Positions 24,526-36,749 are shown, counted from the stretch's first letter. The stretch is 64,000 bases of DNA from Coriolopsis trogii (GCA_020543525.1 JAHYIO010000036.1:620001-684000), one strand, 5' to 3'. A program made the numbers and translations. The notes: generated from the sequence alone by a model not told the origin.

Positions 24526-26606
24526 ATGTTCAACTTATACGATAGCACTCGCGCTGTTTTATGGCCCGCCCTGGCCGCATTCCTTCTGGTTGCGACTTTC
24601 ACTCGTTCTCTGGACAAGAGACGACGCGCGGCTCAGCTTCCACCCGGTACGAGTCTCGATAATGCTCTACGCTTTCCACCATCCTCTCAGCTGTAATCTT
24701 GACAGGTCCCAGAGGTCTCCCCTTCATTGGCAACGCTCTCCAGCTCAACCTCACTGATTCGTTCATTCAGTTCGAACAATGGGGGCGTCGTTACGGTATG
24801 TCTTGGAATACAAAAGTAGGATGCACGTCGCCCACTGACGCTCTTTACAGGATCTCTACTCTATTTCCGCATATTTGGGCGGGAATTCGTAGTTGTCAAC
24901 GACTTGAAGACTGCATTGAACCTCTTTGAAAAACGCTCGATCATATATGCTACCAAGCCACGTCTAGTATGTCTGTTACCAATGAACGCCCGCACTCATC
25001 ATTCAATGCACTATATTGTGTAGGTCATGGCGGGCGAACTCGTCGGCAAAGCGCAAACATCGATGGTGTTCTCCAAATACAATGCATTCCATAGGGATTG
25101 CAGACGCATCGCACACTCCTGGCTCAATAAGCAACACGTCTGCGAATACTCGTGGCCGCTGTTGGAAGCGTCCTCTAACCGCCTTTTGGTTGCACTTCTG
25201 GAGAGTCCGTCGAGATTCTCAGAGCATACGCGGATGTGGGTTGATCTGAAGCGCCTCTACTTGTATTCTCAGCTAACCGTGATGTTCTGATAGCCACGCT
25301 GGGTCCGTGCTTCTAAAGGCTTTGTACGGCATAGACTGTCTGCCTGTGGATGATCCAAATATCAAATTATCGGAGTATGTGTGTGAGCTCACGGCTGAAG
25401 CAATGCGCCCTGGTCGTTGGCTCGTGGACTCATTCCCTATGCGTACGCAAGTTTTATCTCCTTGTCTATGTATGCTGCGACTGAAAGCAAACGCAACAGT
25501 CGCCCATGTACCTGCATGGTTCCCTGGAGCGTACTTCAAGCAATGGGCGGCTGAGGCTCGTAAAACGACAGACCGTCTCATTCGAGAGCCATTCGACGCA
25601 GTAAAGAAATCCCTGGTAGGGCCATTTATTCCCTTAACATTGCTTAGTCGACTGAGCGCCCCGTTGGATGCTATTTAGGAACAAGGCTCCGCGGTGCCAT
25701 CGTGGATCGCCGGTGCGCTCCTGGACGATATCGGAGCCGTGAAGTCCGAAGAGAGCACTCATGCTGCTATGATCGTCGCGGGGACCCTCTATGCCGCAGG
25801 CATTGATACGGTACAAGTTTCCGATGCTACGCAAATACACCCGCAGGTGGGGCTGACTTTTCGGTTATCCTTGGCTCCTGCAGACTGTTAGTGCACTCCG
25901 GACATTCTTTCTAATGATGGCACTTCACCCTGAAAGTCAGCGGAGGGCTCAAGCAGAGATTGATACCGTAGTCGGACCATCGCGACTCCCCAGGATGGAG
26001 GATAGAGAAAACTTGCCTTACCTCAATTGTATCATCAAGGAGGTTCTACGTATCGGTTCCATTGTACCCCTGATGCCGCACAGTTTGGATGTGGACGATG
26101 TAAGTTTTGGACGCTTGAATCTTCTGCTACAAAGCGCGATGTAACTTTTGACGCAGGTGTATGAGGGATATTTGATTCCAAAAGGAGCCTACGTAATGGT
26201 CAATATGTGGTGTGTGACTTGTTGCAGTATACTCACACTTGCTGATTCCGCACTAGGGCTATATACCACAACCCGGAGGCCTACACAAGACCTGATGAGT
26301 TCAGACCCGAACGCTATCTTGCCGAGCTTGGGTCTACCCCGGAGCCGGACCCAGAGCTCATCGCATTTGGCCTCGGTCGGAGGTTCGTCTCGAAGGTTTT
26401 CTCGTCACTCGCATTCTGCCACTTATTTTCGCTACACCTCTAGGACGTGTGTAGGAGAGCATTTTGCCAAGGCCCTGATGTTCCTGAACATGGCGCAGGC
26501 TCTCTCAGTATTCGACATCAAGCCCCTTACGAATGCGGATGGGGTGCCCTGTCCGCCCGTTGTTTCTTGGACATGTGGACACATCCGGTTGGTCCTTCTT
26601 TTCTGA
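24526..26606 (+). CDS. Cytochrome P450 monooxygenase (second copy)
   Basis: Starts MFNLYDSTRAVLWPALAAFL, a membrane anchor, followed by a basic stop-transfer (DKRRRAAQ), the hinge LPPG|GPRGLPFIGNALQL (exon join), then VNDLKTALNLFEKRS, VPAWFPGAYFKQWAAE, the I-helix AAGIDT|TVSALRTFF, the K-helix IIKEVLR, the PERF-like YTRPDEFRPERYLAELG, and the haem loop FGLGRR|TCVGEHFAKAL with the cysteine ligand just after an intron. About nine introns of roughly 50-90 nt. The last exon ends VSWTCGHIRLVLLF, so the tail is shorter than usual and lacks the customary basic-proline ending. It resembles the first P450 in layout but is clearly a different sequence. An ER-bound oxidase; the substrate is unknown. Confidence 0.85.
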
Positions 26607-28263
26607 CGGACTTTGACCAGTGTATCTGACCTTCTCCTGCATTGGTTCGTTGAAGGCGACCTCGTGAGTTTCAGTGCCAAATTTTGCCGAGGGGCACAGA
26701 GAAAGCAAACCTGGCTAGGCAGAATTTGGCTTCGAACGCTGAAGGACGACGTGCCGACTATCGGATCTGAACATCGCACGAGATTGAGGAGGAAGAAGTA
26801 TACTTGTGTCCACTCTTGTAGTTATTGTATTCAGTGTGCCCTAGATGAGGCTCAATCGCTCCCGAGAGTAGTTGTGACAAAAGCTCGAGTCAATAAGGCT
26901 ACTATGCGGCGTGCGCTCTCTCAAACTCGGGGATTATCGTGTTCACTTAGTTCACTTAAAGCTCTGAATTGCTGCGTTGCAGTTGTAGCGTGCCTCTTTA
27001 AGCCTTCCAGATCATTGTTGGGAGTGCAAGCACAACGTAGCGTAGCGTGTAATGGCCTGAGTGGTGTGAGATGTCAGGCAAGCACCGTAGTCTGGGAGCG
27101 ACTACCACCACGGATTTCGGTCGTCCCTCCGATGGTCCATCTCTTGGAGGTCTTGTCCGTATCCTTGCTTTTTTGCCAAGCAGAGCCGTGTCACGACAAA
27201 CGTAGAGTGAAGTATTATTGGAGTCCAAGCAAGTCTTATGGCAGGGCTTGAACAAGCTACCAAACATGGAGAGCACAGGCGGCAGCAAGAGAACAACGGC
27301 CCCTAGGTAACTGAGAGAAAGAGGGTCAGACGCAGGAAAGCAGCGCCGTTCGTGTGCAGACGCTCGAGCCTCGCAATACTTCCAAGACATGGCCTAGAAA
27401 AGGGCCGCCGATGACACAATTGATATTGCAAAGCAGGTCGCAGGCTAACACATACAAGTAACAAAGAGTGAAGCGGAGCCTCACGGCCTGTATGTCCGCG
27501 GGAAGCAGCGGCCAACACTACCGCAATACAATAAGATCGCACACACTGCGTAGCAAGTGAGAGTTTCAACACTTGACGGGAACCCCAACAAGTCGTATCA
27601 AATCGTGCGTTCCCAGCAGGATCGTCTATGGCAAACTCGGACTCAGTACGCCGCCGTATGCCATCCAGCGCAGATCCGGCCAGCACAATACTGAGTGAAC
27701 GATTGCCTCGTCTCTCGAGGCCCCATCAGCATATAGCTGTGCTCGGTGAAGAGTGACGGAAGATATACGCTCGCGCCACGAGGCGGCTCAATAAAATGCT
27801 CCGAGTATCCTCGACGTGGGTCGAGATTCCTAAGTGCCGTGCGTCAAACACAGGAAGTTGCGCTGAGCTGAGCTGGGCTGTATGGGAAGGAGAGCCGGAT
27901 ATGGGTGGACATGTCCGCTTGACATGCGAGGTGAACTGGGTGACAATGCCTGCATCACACGCTCTCAGCCACATGCACCAGGACAGCTGCACATGACTCA
28001 CTATAACCAAACCCTGTACTACTACAGCGTCGTCGGCGCACCATGTTCCCAAGGCACGCTCTTGCTTAGCCATGCTACAAAGTGCGCTGGGGAGGACTCT
28101 GGGGAGCATGTGCGTGAGCAATGCATATGCGCAGTCGTAGGGGCTTACCGTCTGTGCGTTCCCGTTGTCCAAACAGGAGACCTCCGGCTAATGCCGCAAA
28201 ATTGCCTGGTCTATGATCCCTTTGTCTATTCGATAAGGTACATTCGGCGGCGGGCTTCGTACA
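26607..28263. other. No gene recognised
   Basis: A 212-codon plus-strand frame (26613-27251) and minus-strand frames at 26998-27390, 27303-27686 and 27726-28172 overlap one another and show no family motif, membrane pattern or splice layout I can support. The first of these may simply be the 3' flank of the P450. Confidence 0.35.
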
Positions 28264-28584
28264 TCATCGAAGTTGGGGGTGAATCCGGTGAGGCTGCTGT
28301 ACGATGACGATGTCAAGTGGAGCAGTATGATGGAGAAACAGTTGCTCATCGTCCGTTTCAGGCGGGCGGTATATCGGTACCCACGCGCAAGAGGCGCGTC
28401 CACCTTTGGAATGTATGGAACGCACCTCCCTAGCCGTTTCCCAACAGAGGCTCCTTCGTCTCGAGAGCATGACGACTCCGACTCGCGTACATGATGTCGG
28501 CTTTTGCGTCGTGTCTCGCCTGTGCTTCGCACGCGAACGTACCTTTAGGGTGTCAAGTTCGACTCGCAAGATCACATAGTCCAT
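28264..28584 (-). pseudogene. Decayed repeat-associated frame
   Basis: Begins MDYVILRVELDTLK directly beside repeat copy R4, in the same relation that MDYVVRRIHL has to R1. A 48-nt GTGAGT...CCTAG intron-like piece precedes it on the minus strand. The rest is not recognisable. Confidence 0.2.
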
Positions 28585-28785
28585 TTCGCGATTCTAGGTC
28601 TGGGGTATAGGAGTAGTCCTCAGAGATGGTTCATGACTCACCAACAACACCCTAGGATGCCGGAGGGGGGGGTATGAACCTACACATTTAGACATTGTTA
28701 GTATATGTTGACGATTGCGTGGACGGCGCAACACCAGTACATCCATTCGCCACCTAATGAATGACGGCGAGCTCGTTGAGGGGCT
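28572..28785 (+). repeat. Dispersed repeat, partial copy R4
   Basis: Matches the 5' part of R1 to R3: 'atagtccatttcgcgattct', 'ggttcatgactcacc', 'tatgaacctac', 'agtatatgttgacg' and 'cagtacatccattcgccac'. The downstream GC-rich units are absent. Confidence 0.5.
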
Positions 28786-29867
28786 AATGTATGAAAGCAC
28801 CTTGTCCTCTATTTGTAGTCCCGGGCCCCGGTACTGGGACTGGATATTATGGGCTCCGACTCAGGACTCGTGCACAGAACCGCAAGACTGCTTGACGAGC
28901 AGGCTGCGACTCGGACGAGGATGTCCGGATGGGTCGGTCCGGCCGTGTGATCAATAGACGCTAAAGAATCCATCTGCTTATCGTGAACGTTAGTAACTCT
29001 ACCAACTACCGATGCCTCGAGATAGTTTGTCCGCTCAGGCCTCTGTCCGGACAATGCTCCTCTTATGCGCAGCTCGACGCCCAAGGTTCGCTTAGCCCCA
29101 GCGCAATAGTCCACGCTGGTGGTCCGACCCCGGCCACGAAACCAGTCTCTGATCAGGAGTTACAGGAGGGCCGCCACCACGTGAATCAAGGACAGGGCAC
29201 ATTCTCATAGCTCTGGATCCCCGACCAGAGGCCCACGTTGGCCTGAATATGGTAGAGGATTGCTCTTTTGATAAAGAGACTCCTAGTCTGACACGTTGAG
29301 GATGAAGCATCACGTCTCAAGACGACGAGGCCCAAGGTCAATGGGAGAGATGACCGGCCTGAGGTCAATGTTGTCGTGCTCCTCACCATCATAATATATC
29401 GTGCGCGTTGATCATTGCTCTCACACGTGAACTTACTAACATCTATTGTCCTTATTTCTTCAAGGTCGAACACATGTCGAGGACTTGGGAGGCTGTGTAG
29501 CACGCAGCTCCGTGCCACCCGCTGGTCCGTAGTACCAGTATGGGCACAATGCCTGTGTCCAACACTGATTGTCCTCATGATATACTAGTGAATTCTAGGA
29601 ATAACGATAACGAACATTTCGACCCATTCTAAGTGATTGAGTGACAACATATTTGACTTGCACTGAAAGCCAAGGCATATAGACGCTCACGACACGGGCC
29701 CGGGATAGCCCTCGGCTACGTATGTTTCCCTCCAACTTCAACCAACACCTCACTCATCACAACCACAAGCTCTTCCGACTTATAATTTTTGGCTCTGCTT
29801 GTTGGTAGCAGAGGCGAGCATCTTATACCGCAGTGCTCGACGTGCGCGCTCAGCTTTCACGCCCTTC
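28786..29867. other. No gene recognised; upstream region of the PHD/CHAT-like gene
   Basis: Minus-strand frames 28809-29114 and 29186-29578 are open but not recognised. Just upstream of 29868 an AT-rich run (cttataatttttggctctg, about 29778-29796) may act as the core promoter. Confidence 0.3.
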
Positions 29868-31956
29868 ATGGTCCGGACAAGGCAGAGTGCTCGTCGTTGT
29901 GTGGGCGGTACAGCTGATCGTAAACCACTCGGTACGCTGTTGAATACATGATTATATTATGAGTATGGACTGAAGCACTGATGAATCTCACAGATGACGA
30001 GAGCGAGGACGAGGTGGAAGCTTGTCTTGTGCCGGATGTGTCCGAGTCAAGTTGCCACGTGGACAGCTTGACGTCCCCGGTTGCTTCCTCTACCAACAGA
30101 ACACGTCGACTACGGCGTGCCGATACCTCAGTCTCTCTCAATAACTCTCCAGATCCCGACAGCAGTCTGCCCATAGCCCAGAGTGACTCCCACAAACGAC
30201 GTGTATCTGATCCCCAGCCTATCGGTGCTAGAAGTAAGTTGTTGCACCCGTTCAGGCTGGTCGACTCACGAAGGGCAAAACGTTTTGATACCAAAAGCAC
30301 GACGCAGGCTCAAGGTGACTCATTCCAACGAGCAGGAAGAGACTGAATTTGTCAACGGCGGTTCTCAATGCGTCACCACCGTCAACTTGAAGGGAGGCAA
30401 GGGTCGAAAGGATGCTGGAAAGGTGCGAAGCGAGAGCGACGCAATCGGGGAGACTGAGTATATCCACGACGAGGTGAGTATTCAATTATTCTCTTCTCCA
30501 GCAATAGAGAGCATATAAATTTATACGCTATGGCCGGACCGTAGTTCTGTTACATCTGCCAAAATGGAGGCGATACGCTCTCATGCGACACATGCCACCG
30601 GTCGCTTTGCCTCAAACATGTCCCCGCCATTCAGGCAGTGTCCATTGAAGAACGGGAAAAATGTGTCTTCGTGTGCCCATCGTGTCACAAACGGCGGACC
30701 GTCAAATCGGATCGCTATGCACCCTACTTCGTGAGCGTCCTCCGTCTTCCTCCACCAGTGCAAGATTCACCCAACACGTCTCCGAGTGAAGGGTCTTTAC
30801 GACAAGACGGGCAATGAGCTGAAGCCTCACTTCGACAACTTTGTCCGTCTCGACGTCAGCGGCGCCCGTCCACAACACGCGCGCGTGGATACGTCGCCCA
30901 CGGTAATTATATGCGTGCGTCAGGCCGAAATCCCGGTGGATGGCTCCCCTGCTTCCGTTGTGCACGGCATTCTTCGAGCATACTATCCAGGCTCCTCTAG
31001 TGCAAACCTACATTATCTCGACTTGCCATTCAAGATCGCTGGTTGCAAATCCGCACGCGCATACCAGGCGATGTGTGATCGTGCACTGGACCGTCTGCCC
31101 AAGTATGTAAATGCAGTTGAGGGGTCGCAGATTGTCACTGACTATCGATGCACATAGGAAGGGACGCTACCGGGTACTCCTCTTCATATACGCGCACTCG
31201 CACGATGATACCGGGGATCTCTTCTACTCCAACGCTCAAGCCTCGTGTTCATTAAAGGATGTGAGCGCCGCACTACGACCATACTAGCGAGGCATATGAT
31301 CGAGATTACTCGCAGTGGTGGCGCGATGTGCTGTCCCCTCGTATGCAAACCCTCGGTGAAATGCACGACGTGACTCTCGTGATGCTCAGTTGCGGCGCCC
31401 TCGTGTCGCACGAGGCCACACGTACATCCCTGGAACGGTTGGCAGAAAGGTGAGCGACGATTTTATGCGCCCTGTACTGAGGAAACACTCCCCAAGGATG
31501 TGTGTTATACGCATGCTAGCGTTCTCGACCGACGCCCTGCAGGCGGCTCTCACTGTGCCGTTCTTCGTCGCGTACACTCACAAGATTCTAATTGAAGGCG
31601 CACCGCTTGACGACAACCATCTGGGCGATCTCTTAGCTAACTCGCTCAACCTCGGCCGCCATAGCCCGCTGCTTTTGTTCACCCATGAGAACGGGACATC
31701 GCCGTCCTTCACGGCTCGCGAGTATGTATGGACGCACCAGACTATTCGCCCTAATGGCCACGATTTGGGGCAACAGTGCGGGCAATGTGGTGCGCTCACC
31801 ACGCGTAACATCACTCCGCGTTCTGGGAGCATGTTCATGTCTGTCTGCAAGAATCCCGAGTGCGGTCTGCGCGAAGAGTATCCCCCTCCGGCTGTTTACA
31901 TGATGGTCCCCAATAGGGAGGCTGGACAATGGATGTACCGCCAGTTCTCCGTTTAG
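29868..31956 (+). CDS. PHD-like finger / CHAT-like / zinc-ribbon protein
   Basis: Proposed exons: 29868-29931, 29994-30233, 30298-30473, 30545-30730, 30792-31102, 31158-31260, 31316 onward, and a last part ending 31956; all joins up to 31316 keep frame. The N-terminus is MVRTRQSARRCVGG then an acidic, Ser-rich linker. Exon 4 holds a PHD-like finger: CYICQNGGDTLSCDTC, CLKH, CVFVCPSC. Exons 6 and 7 read RVLLFIYAHSHDDTGDLFYS and then VTLVMLSCGALV; a histidine followed about 45 residues later by a cysteine in 'LSCG', then ALTVPFFVAYTHKILIEGAP, resembles the layout of CHAT/caspase-fold peptidases (inference). The C-terminus has a zinc ribbon, CGQCGALTTR...CKNPECG. Near 31447 the reading moves to another frame (VSDDFMRPVLRKHSP), so an unusual intron or a one-base error is needed. 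Function unknown; relatives are, as far as I recall, unannotated basidiomycete proteins. Confidence 0.55.
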
Positions 31957-32315
31957 ATGATCTACCGGATTCCCTGTACGACGGTGCTGCCAGAAATAAT
32001 AGCGGTTTTACAATATGTTACCCAGTGCATATAGTCTCGGACGACCCTCGCATTACGGCACGATCGTTCTGGTGTCGGCACTGCTGGCGTCTAGGATGCC
32101 TTTTCCGTCCAGTTGCGGAATTCGATGCGCTGGCAGCCCTCGCGATCCACACCCTGTCCACTGACTCCACACCTGTACTCCCTGCCTGTCTTCGCTTCTC
32201 TGTCGCTCCCCCAGAAACAAGGCTTGGATCATGAAGACCCGGAACGCCGTATGGATGATAGGTGGCAGGGTCGACTGGGGAAAACCAAGACGTGAGTAAT
32301 CATCCCTCTCTTCAG
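31957..32315. other. Short intergenic stretch with an unrecognised frame
   Basis: A plus-strand frame (31929-32234) overlaps the end of the preceding gene in another phase and contains SFWCRHCWRLGCLF, a possible CxxC, but nothing else recognisable. Confidence 0.25.
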
Positions 32316-33225
32316 TAGTTACGGACATCCCTTTCTCTTCCCAACCCCACCCGTTTCAACCTTTGCGGACATGGTTGCCGTATACTCTCTTGGGCTCTAC
32401 CGATACTCTCGTATTGGGTCCGCCATGGGGCGGCGGTCGCAGTCCGAAGAGGAATGGGCCTCCGAGGCTGGCGACAGCCCATTTCTGGCGACGCGTGTAC
32501 CGCTGGGGTACGTGCCAGTGCGTTCCTCCATGGGGAGCGAACACGCAGGGCGCGCGTTGTTCTGATTTTGCAGACAGGTTCACCATGGGGTGACGGTCGC
32601 AGTCCGACGGGGCATGGGCTTCGGAGGCTGGCGACGACTTGTCGATGTCGACGCGTGCACCGCTGGGGTGCATGTCGAGTGCGTCCTCTCCATGGGGAGT
32701 TGAACACTCGGCGCGCGTTGGCTTGGGCATGAAGAGAGAGTGATCGTAGACCCTTGAGTGTATGCATTCACGACCAGTGTCCGCCAGAGTACAGACGTTG
32801 AGGTTGCACGCCCTTCGCATCGTATCCATTGTTATCGTGATCATACACCCGTCATTACTCTGACTCCTCCCCGGCTTGGAGCGAGATACTGTTCGCTGGG
32901 TCGCACCATGGCCCTATGAACGGATCCTCCTGCTATGTCCCATGCTCAGTCACCATTATGGCAGTGTAAGCTTGCTCGCTGGGTCGCACCATGGCCCTAT
33001 GAGTGGATCACCATTGCACCAAGCGGATGGTTGCGGCATGGTAAACTAGGGAGTGGCGGATGTACATGCTTTGTTTCGTTCCCGTTCGTGCCATCTACGC
33101 AAGTGTCGACATATACTGACAAAGTAATGCTGTAGGTTCATGTCTAAACCTTAGGACACTAGTGGTGAGTGATGAACTAGTCCCAAGGACTACTCTCATA
33201 CCTTTGTTCTAGAATCCGCGATCTG
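32316..33225 (-). repeat. Dispersed repeat, copy R2 (inverted)
   Basis: Reads on the minus strand like R1 and R3. It carries two GC-rich units (about 32425-32530 and 32580-32700), then the block 'catagggccatggtgcgac', present twice here (about 32896 and 32978), then 'ggagtggcggatgtacatg' and the 48-nt GTGAGT...CTAG piece ending near 33212. With R3 it forms an inverted pair around about 1.3 kb of decayed coding sequence. Confidence 0.7.
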
Positions 33226-33249
33226 GACTACATGAATGGCATATAACAT

Positions 33250-34560
33250 GTCGACCTTTGAAATTTCCACCAACGATGGAGGGCTGGATGAGTGGGACAT
33301 CAGCGCTTTCACCGATGCTCTAAGGAGGCTAGGTGCGACTCGTTCGACGACACGGAGGTAGATCGACTCTTGCACGATGACGGCGACGACTCGGACATCG
33401 GTGCTTACCACGAAACACCGCTGTTTGTGAGTCTCGATATACCAGCCCTAACGTCTCCGCGGAACAAACTCGCCTACAGTCAGGATCTGCCACAACCAAA
33501 CGCACGAAAACAGAAGCCGCGAAGGCCATCATCCCGAGAGCGAAGTCCAATGTCCGGACAAAAGCGAGACGCGAAGCAAAAGGCGACATCCTCGAACGGA
33601 AGTCGTGGTTCGCTGGTCATGTCCTCGAGAGTAAGATCCATCGAACGCATTGCGATACTCGATCCCTGCCGTCCGCCATAGGTGCCTTGTTGTGAACCGA
33701 TGGCCCCATCGCGCTCCATACACCTCGCAGTTGGATGCGCTGCGTGCGCGTGGATACTGATATCGCGCCTGGAACGGACGGTGAGCATTGACCTCTTCCG
33801 CTATTAGCTAATTCTGACATTTGAGTCCTTCAGTACCACTGTGATAATCTTCGATCAGAATGGCCGCATCCTTGCCGATCGCCCGCCAGTCTTGGACGGT
33901 GTCCTTAGAGCTGTCAATTTCGCTTTGGACATAGCGTCGGAGGCATGCACGTTCACGGGCAACGAAGGAGCCGCGCGGTACTGACGGGTTTATCGTTTGA
34001 CGGAGGACGGAAAGTGAGTCCTAGGACTTCGTGCATACATATGCCTGCGCTCATATATTGTAGTCCCCTGGGATACTCCAGAATACTGTCAAGGACGAAT
34101 GCGACTCGGCGATATTGTGCGTTAACTATGCTACGAAGCGCATCGCCGGCCTGGGTTCCAGTGAGTGGTGTCGCGCTATCCCCACACAGTTTGCTGAGCA
34201 ATTGTAGAGCAGGAACGGTGGCCCAGCTCGCGCCGGGTGTTGAGGAGATGATCGTGCATCTGCGGCCTCTCTTCGCCCCATATACCCCAGCGCACCTCAT
34301 CGTCGCGACCTGCGTCTACCTTGCGTCGACGTTCAGCTCTGGTCCTCACGACGGTGTGTCTTCCGCACTCTGACACCGCCAACGCTTCTAACTGATGCCA
34401 TTTCGCGGCTCTTCGGAACTTCGAGGCGATCAACTGGTGCTGTATACGGCGAAGCCTATCATCGCATTTCTTCCCTGCGAGCATATGCCTCGCGTCGGCG
34501 CAGATCGAGCACACCGATCCGCATGGGAAGAAGAGGCAGTTTCTCATTCAATATCTCGCG
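33250..34560 (+). pseudogene. Decayed gene enclosed by inverted repeats
   Basis: Starts MSTFEISTNDGGLDEWDISA after the repeat R2 intron, then acidic text SFDDTEVDRLLHDDGDDSD and a basic segment KQKPRRPSSRERSP. After an intron comes TTVIIFDQNGRILADRPPVL followed by DGVLRAVNFALDIA. Further pieces such as SRAVLTGLSFDGGRK and FAPYTPAHLIVATCVYLAST alternate frames and meet stops. The FD-x-x-GRI piece and the later 'GG' motif are faintly like a large repetitive family of unannotated basidiomycete proteins, but this is from memory and uncertain. Probably a dead copy carried with the repeat. Confidence 0.3.
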
Positions 34561-34576
34561 GCCGCTCTCATTCGCT

Positions 34577-35167
34577 GGACTCACCAGTAGTGCCCTAGTA
34601 TATCATGACAGACATGAACCTACGGTATCAAACAAATATCGTCAGTACATGTCGAGGCTTGCGTAGATGGAGCGAACGGGAGCGGAACATATGTACATCC
34701 GCCACTCCCTAGATGATCATGCCGCACGTCATCTGCTTGACGCAATGGTGATCGACTCATATAGGGCCATATTGCGACCCAGTGAATCGATCCCCGCTAG
34801 AACCTAGGGAGGAGCGAGCGCAATCGCGGATGTGAGAAAATGATAAGAGAGGATGATACGTAGGGTGCGCAACTCAACGTCCGTGAGATTCCGGGCACTG
34901 GTCGCGAATGCATACAACCTGGGGTCTACGATCGCTCTCTCCATGCTCAAGCCAACGCGCGCCGGGCATCACTCCCCATGGAGAGGATGCACTCGGCATG
35001 CACCCCAGCGGTGCACGCGTCGACGTCGACAACTCGTCGCCAGCCTCCGAGGCCCATTCCCCTTCGGACTGTGACTGCCGCCGCGAATCCAATATGAGAG
35101 CCCAAGAAAGTGTAAGGCAACCACGTCCTCATGGGGGTTGGGAATAGAAGAGGAATGTCCGTAAGGA
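34577..35167 (+). repeat. Dispersed repeat, copy R3
   Basis: Shows the order 'gactcaccagtagtg', 'gacatgaacctac', 'gtcagtacatgtcga', 'tgtacatccgccactcccta', 'catatagggccatattgcgac', a single GC-rich unit (about 34970-35085), then 'ccaagaaagtgtaaggc' and 'gaggaatgtccgtaagga'. It has one unit where R1 and R2 have two. Inverted relative to R2. Confidence 0.65.
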
Positions 35168-36700
35168 CTGCATAGAGGCATCACCACTCACTTCCAGTTT
35201 TTCCTAGTCGAGCCTGCCCCCAGATGCATATGCACCTTGGTTGTCGGGGAGTGGAAAGGCAAGATAGAGCAAGATACCATGATAGTCATGGAGCAGTGGA
35301 CGATGGCAGCTTCGGGCCGCATCGGAAGGGCGCACCGGAAAGGGCCGAGGGATTGCATTGACTGGTAGATAGGCGCTTGTTGCCATGTTTCTCTAGGACC
35401 CGGGCAACTCCTACCCTGTTTCTCTCCGAGTCCATTTTCCTCTCTCCGCTCTCTTCTCGCCGCTCGATCTCCCTATCGATCTGTCTGGTACACCTTTGGG
35501 ACTGTTTGATACCCTTGTGTGTAACGATATAGGCGGATCGGGTCTGATCATTCGGTAAGTTTCCTCCTGCGTTCCCGTTCTCATGATCCTGACGGCATGG
35601 GCACTTGAGAGCTCGCAGGCTATGGGGACGAGACCCTTGAATGAGACTTGACAGGCGCACTGTACCCACATGGCTACTCTCTGCATCTGATGTTCCCTAC
35701 GCTCCCTGGCAGGCTGCGTGTCCTCGATGAGGTAAGTAGAGTACTGCTGTTACTTGCCGCGCTGGATGGGAGAACCTCGTGTGGGGAAGAGAGTGTACGA
35801 GGATTTGCACTGCAATAGAGTGGCATGGATCCCTACTGAGGTCTCTGGGCTTGGTTACTGGATATTCCTTCTTGTCTGCAACGGGGTCTGGTCAACGGAA
35901 ACATCAGCCTGTGGGGTCAGGCTTAAGCTGCTGCTAGTCCTCATCGTGAAGTTTGCTCCTTCTGAACCTAGGATACTGCGAAGATGACGTGCTTCTTGTG
36001 TCTCCTGGACTGAGCATTCGTGAGGCTGTGCCTCAGCTGCTTCTGCAGCGCCTCATCCATGAGTCACTCTCATTCACCTCGTGTTACGAGACGCGTCGTA
36101 TGGGCGTGTGTCAGCTGCTGGCTTTCTCCTCGCTGTTGCTTGGGAGATCTTCTTGCACCTCTCTCACATCTGCGTTCCTCATCGTAGCGGAATAGGACGA
36201 GCGGGCCGTCGCCGTCCTCGCCACCGCCCTTCGACTGTTGCAGGAATTCATGCCGCCGCACGTTGTGCAGTCGACTGCGGCCATTTTGCTGATGATCTCT
36301 CTGTCGCGACGCTTCCCGGATAGAACGGACAAGCTGACGAGGAGGTTGATCGCTGTTGCTCATAGACAGTGGTCTCGCGGCTGGGTATTCTCCAACGATC
36401 GGGTCCGAATCATACTAATATGGCGAGCACGTCAGTTCCTGACGGGATATCAGTCCTACGTCGATGCTTTCCTGCTACGCCCCCCACTTCACTTCGTATC
36501 ACTCTCTGGTGCAGTCTAGGGGCCCGGTGCTGATGCCACTGTTCGTGCTCTCGTCAGGTTCTCAAGGGCTGGGCCGAAGGAACAAGTCGGTCTTTGCCGC
36601 CATGAAGAACTTCACGGATTTCCCTATAGACAGTGCCTCAGGTACGTTGTGTCCCACTGCGAGTGTTGTCTGTATTGACCCCGAGGTTCGCTGCACTTGA
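35168..36700. other. No clear gene; possible decayed membrane-protein text
   Basis: Frames are short and overlap. Around 36270-36345 the plus strand reads AAILLMISLSRRFPDRTDKL then TRRLIAVAH, faintly like the DUF6534 segment 'R-T-D-x-L-x-x-R-L', but the surrounding sequence does not support a full gene. Confidence 0.25.
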
Positions 36701-36749
36701 GATTGTCGCCCTCCGCGTGCAGTCTATCCTCTATGGTACGACTCTAACT

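Noticed and set aside
26613..27251. 212-codon plus-strand frame after the second P450
   Set aside because: No recognised motif, composition unlike the neighbouring genes, overlapped by equally long minus-strand frames; probably 3' flank.
32312..32844. Open frames of 151 and 162 codons, with similar ones at 3721-4068 and 34853-35147
   Set aside because: They recur only because the GC-rich repeat units recur. Both strands are open, and the predicted proteins are low-complexity Arg/Pro/His text.
36238..36519. Possible third DUF6534 gene
   Set aside because: Only one weak motif (DRTDKLTRRL); no flanking helices or family C-terminal motif could be found on that strand.
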